From: Pterois miles
Lineage: Eukaryota; Chordata; Actinopteri; Perciformes; Scorpaenidae
Length of the DNA: 64,000 nucleotides
NCBI GenBank assembly: GCA_947000775.1
Contig: CAMQGK010000299.1
Coordinates: 20,776,001-20,840,000, forward strand
Reading direction: 5' to 3'
A model generated the notes under the pieces. The model did no database searches, had not been told where the DNA came from, and saw only the letters and a program-made list of their open reading frames with translations. The position numbers were made by a program, and so were the translations under genes. Shown piece by piece: positions 61,090 through 64,000 of the stretch; the first letter of the stretch is position 1, and every line of letters starts with the position of its first letter.

Positions 61090-61432
61090 GGTCAGCTCCA
61101 TCGGGGCCGTCTGAATGCATTTAACATAAATGTCAGTATATGGAGCTCTACAGTCGTAGCGTCGGCCCGTCGGACCACGGAGACGAGAGCGACGGCCGGC
61201 CGGACCGCACGTTACCGCCGTACGATGACGTTTCCCGTCCGTGACGGAGTTAGCGTGCAGCTTTAGCCGTGATGTCTAGCTCTGCTTTTCCAAAGTGTTT
61301 CCCTCCTTTACTGGATGTGTAGTGTTTACCAGGCTGGATTTAACATGGAGGGTGGAGGTCGGATCCACGCCCACCCTCCACCCTTTAATACTTTCTGAGG
61401 TTTGTTCTGGTGGACGTACACCGAACGGATAT
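61090..61432 (+). mobile_element. CpG-rich repeat element, left arm of a 343-bp inverted pair
   Basis: This stretch, from GGTCAGCTCCATCGGGGCC to CCGAACGGATAT, is the reverse complement of 63208-63550 with only a few differences seen. Its 3' part (from 'ggagggtggaggtcggatcc') is also in the MITE at 29619-29864. It contains a CpG-dense core around 61155-61265. Both copies encode the same 57-codon stretch ending DGVSVQL before a TAG, but I recognise no domain. Beyond 61432 the terminal repeat seen at the other copies is missing, so this end is truncated. Confidence 0.8.
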
Positions 61433-61649
61433 ACACTTTTCTACTATTTCAGCAAATTAAGTTTATCAGCATGATGGTTGTTCATGCTTGACACAAATGT
61501 AAAAGTTGAGGCTACAGTTGGGTCAATTTCCAGTTTGATTTTATGCCAACCGGTTTAACCAGCATTTGTTATTATGACACATTCTGCAAATTAAAAAGAA
61601 AAGAGATCAGTAAGGTTCTGACGGCATCACGGCACTGAATCCAGCTTCA

Positions 61650-61740
61650 GGATGGCCAAAAATCAAGATGGCCAAAAATCAAGATGGCGACAGCCACAAA
61701 TACAAAATGCCAACGGCCAGAAACCAAAATGATTATTGGA
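61650..61740. repeat. Short degenerate tandem repeat ('ggccaaaaatcaagatggc')
   Basis: Two near-exact copies of 'ggccaaaaatcaagat', then decayed units ('gcgacagccac', 'acggccagaaaccaaaatg'). It is the reverse complement of the repeat at 59110-59350. Confidence 0.75.
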
Positions 61741-62867
61741 TTTTTGCACAATGATGCCAAAAACTTGTTGCTTACTGAAGCTTTAAGGTGGACTGCTAAG
61801 GTGGACCAGCTAGTCTCACTGAATTGATGAGCGGCTGCTGAGTAAAGTGTGGCACCTAGTGGTTAAATTTGGTGCACCAGTCCAGTCTAGTACACTTTGC
61901 TCTAACATACGATTATATTTTTTACAGAGAAAAATATATGTATTTATAATTAAACATCACATTTTAAAAATCATCTTCTTAAAGGGCCAGCACACTCACA
62001 TTACACAAAACAGACTTCTCTAATATTCATCCAGTCTTTGCTGAACTTTTAAACACATCAACTTTACTAAGTTTGACACATCACCAGAACAGCAGAAACA
62101 TCAGCGCTCTTTACTGACGTTAATTTAGTGGACGGCTCTGAATCTGCTCCTCCCACACTCTTCTGTTTCATCAGAAACACAAAGAATATAAGCTGCAAAA
62201 TAAAAGACTAATTCTGCAAATGAAAATAAAAATTATACATAAGCAAAAACAAGACGGCTCAAGCACAAGAGAAAGTGAAATATTAATGCTGCAGCTCCTC
62301 CTCCGGATAAACGTTATCGTCCTGCAGCAGCTTCCTGATTCACTCAAACTCCTCACATGTGGAAAAAGCAGAGGAATGAAAAGTCAATTAGAAATGGCCG
62401 TCAGCCTTACTGGACGAGTGGCTCTGTCCACACATGACACTGTGGAGCGAACTGAAGACCACGCTGTGTGACGAACGGGGAACATTTCTAGAGCAAATTC
62501 AAAATTTCACCTCAGAAATAAATTTAATTATGTGACTGAGTGTGTGTTCAAGGTTCTCAGTAAGACATTTACAATTAAAATGTTTGGTCTCAGCTTGGAT
62601 AAAATATGGAAATAAAAGAGGAAATGAGGCATAAAACAGAGCAGTTCAAATAAATTTAAACAAGTAAATATAAACAGCAGTATTTCAGATGGGAAACTGA
62701 ATGTAAAGAGGATGTGATGCACAGATGAGAAGTATTCTGGTGCGATCTCCAGATGTTTTGGTGTGCGATCAATGCATGTTTTTGTGAGTATTTAAACACA
62801 TTCAAACACCTGCTGATAAATTGTGTTGTCTGCATATATTTGAATGAATATTTGTGCATTTTCATAC

Positions 62868-62868
<1 letters not shown>

Positions 62869-62900
<32 letters not shown>
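62869..62900. repeat. (GT)n microsatellite
   Basis: Sixteen GT units. Confidence 0.97.
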
Positions 62901-62902
<2 letters not shown>

Positions 62903-62999
62903 CATATCTTCATAAAATGGTTCGTATTTATCTTCTGAAAAAGTTCTTCCTACAAATGTCCAGCAACATGTCAGTTTCTGCTCGTTACACGCGTACAGG

Positions 63000-63095
63000 C
63001 TTTTCAAAATAAACTACAGTACAGTACTTTGTTAGGTTTGGGGAAACAAATCACGGTTTGGGTCAAAATAAATCAAGAAATGGCATCACTTAAGT
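63000..63095. repeat. Dispersed repeat, copy 3 (...tttgttaggtttggggaa...)
   Basis: 'cttttcaaaataaac' followed by 'tgttaggtttggggaaac' and 'cacggtttgggtcaaaataa', the same order as at 39740 and 55430. Confidence 0.55.
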
Positions 63096-63178
63096 ACTGA
63101 AGTTGGGCGACGACGTGAAAAGGTGAAGGTCTGGTGTTTTTGCAATGCCAAAATTCATATATTTGCTTCATTTGTCTC

Positions 63179-63550
63179 TATTGTGGTAGTCTGAGTGATG
63201 TGACGTCATATCCGTTCGGTATCCGTCAACCAGAACAAACCTCAGAAAGTATTAAAGGGTGGAGGGTGGGCGTGGATCCGACCTCCACCCTCCATGTTAA
63301 ATCCAGCCTGGTAAACACTACACATCCAGTAAAGGAGGGAAACACTTTGGAAAAGCAGAGCTAGACATCACGGCTAAAGCTGCACGCTAACTCCGTCACG
63401 GACGGGAAACGTCATCGTACGGCGGTAACGTGCGGTCCGGCCGGCCGTCGCTCTCGTCTCCGTGGTCCGACGGGCCGACGCTACGACCGTAGAGCTCCAT
63501 ATACTGACATTTATGTTAAATGCATTCAGACGGCCCCGATGGAGCTGACC
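63179..63550 (-). mobile_element. CpG-rich repeat element, right arm of the inverted pair, with part of its terminal repeat
   Basis: Minus-strand copy of the element at 61090, preceded at 63179-63207 by 'ctattgtggtagtctgagtg' plus 'atgtgacgtc'. That is the inner part of the terminal inverted repeat of the MITE at 29619-29864. This ties the three sequences into one DNA-transposon-like family. The other end stops at 63550 (ggagctgacc), where the matching arm also stops. Confidence 0.8.
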
Positions 63551-63629
63551 ATGGATGGATAAAGAGAACGGAGCTGACGGAGAGCTAGAGACCACCTTGG
63601 AGGAGTTAGAGGAAGTAGACAGACTGAGT

Positions 63630-63654
63630 AAAAAAAAAAAAAAAAAAAAAAAAA
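63630..63654. repeat. Poly(A) run of 25
   Basis: This homopolymer could be the tail of a retroposed sequence, but nothing recognisable precedes it. Confidence 0.9.
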
Positions 63655-64000
63655 CAGCAATAAATGATAATATTGAATCATAATACTCATACTCATTGCA
63701 GTAAATGTTCAGACTGAACATATCAGTGTGTGTTGTGGCCTGAACAGCTCTGTCAATAACTCCTCCCACGTTTCCTTCACTGATCATGTCCTGTAGACTT
63801 TAAGACATCGTCCTCATTTCACAACACTGTAAAACCAGACTGGATGGTTGGTGGCCTGCCAAACGACTGGGATCTTAATTAACAAGCCGCTTGACATATT
63901 ACGCCGGCCAGGTAGCACATAGATAAATGTAATAGGCCCCTTGGTTGGTGACCTGCCAAGATGGCTGCCGAAGGAAGAAGTCCCACTAATTACTGACTCT
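63655..64000. other. Window end, nothing recognised
   Basis: A short phrase 'ttggtggcctgccaaacg' (about 63848) is echoed by 'ttggtgacctgccaag' (about 63945). Otherwise unassigned. Confidence 0.45.

Larger units (their letters stand above)
61433..63178. other. Spacer between the inverted arms
   Basis: It includes 61650-61740, the minus-strand version of the degenerate repeat at 59110-59350, and the (GT)n at 62869-62900. No gene is recognised; open frames are under 90 codons. Confidence 0.5.

Noticed and set aside
61090..61266. Identical 57-codon peptide in both inverted arms as a conserved gene
   Set aside because: Identity follows from the near-identical DNA of two recent repeat copies. There is no start or domain to support coding.

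Overview
The window comes from a vertebrate, almost certainly a teleost fish and probably a percomorph. The evidence is the split coding exons with GT/AG borders, tRNA-derived SINEs, CR1/L2-type LINE debris, hAT-like MITEs of types I know from fish genomes, and many micro- and minisatellites. No bacterial or viral gene is visible.

The one gene I can name is the 3' end of grid1 (glutamate receptor delta-1, GluD1) on the + strand. Its penultimate exon (27577-27817) encodes the end of the ligand-binding domain and the last membrane helix M4. A phase-0 intron of 10,039 bp follows. The last exon (37857-38348) encodes the cytoplasmic tail ending in the PDZ ligand -TSI. The 3' UTR follows, with two adjacent Pumilio-type sites and ATTAAA poly(A) signals. 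Upstream exons lie outside the window. If the assembly is right, everything before 27577 is grid1 intron.

That upstream 27 kb is almost pure satellite DNA. Positions 1-21149 hold roughly 140 monomers of about 141-157 bp. Each monomer can be read as four diverged copies of an ancestral unit of about 37 bp. Monomers carry several short perfect or near-perfect palindromes, and many carry a 17-mer that matches 8 of the 9 essential bases of the mammalian CENP-B box. Positions 21150-27232 hold a related but simpler array of 24-bp and ~35-bp units that share the same core. The arrangement flips to reverse orientation at 27233 and decays into unique sequence by about 27405.

The grid1 last intron (27818-37856) carries dispersed fish repeats, a MITE with ~60-bp terminal inverted repeats, a 12-copy minisatellite built on GTCATGTGAC, a possible THAP-domain fragment, a 21-base poly(G) run, and a hAT-like MITE whose interior has expanded into a 16-copy minisatellite seeded by (ACT)n.

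Downstream of grid1 (39 kb to the end) is intergenic or unassigned DNA. It holds SINEs, a LINE reverse-transcriptase fragment, hAT-like ends, and several minisatellites: 35 bp x 20, 19 bp x 5, 44 bp x 2.3, and about 1.9 kb of a 20-bp unit. Near the end is a nearly identical 343-bp CpG-rich inverted pair at 61090 and 63208. One weak two-exon coding candidate lies at 59578-60060. The remaining open frames are by-products of tandem repeats or short chance frames.
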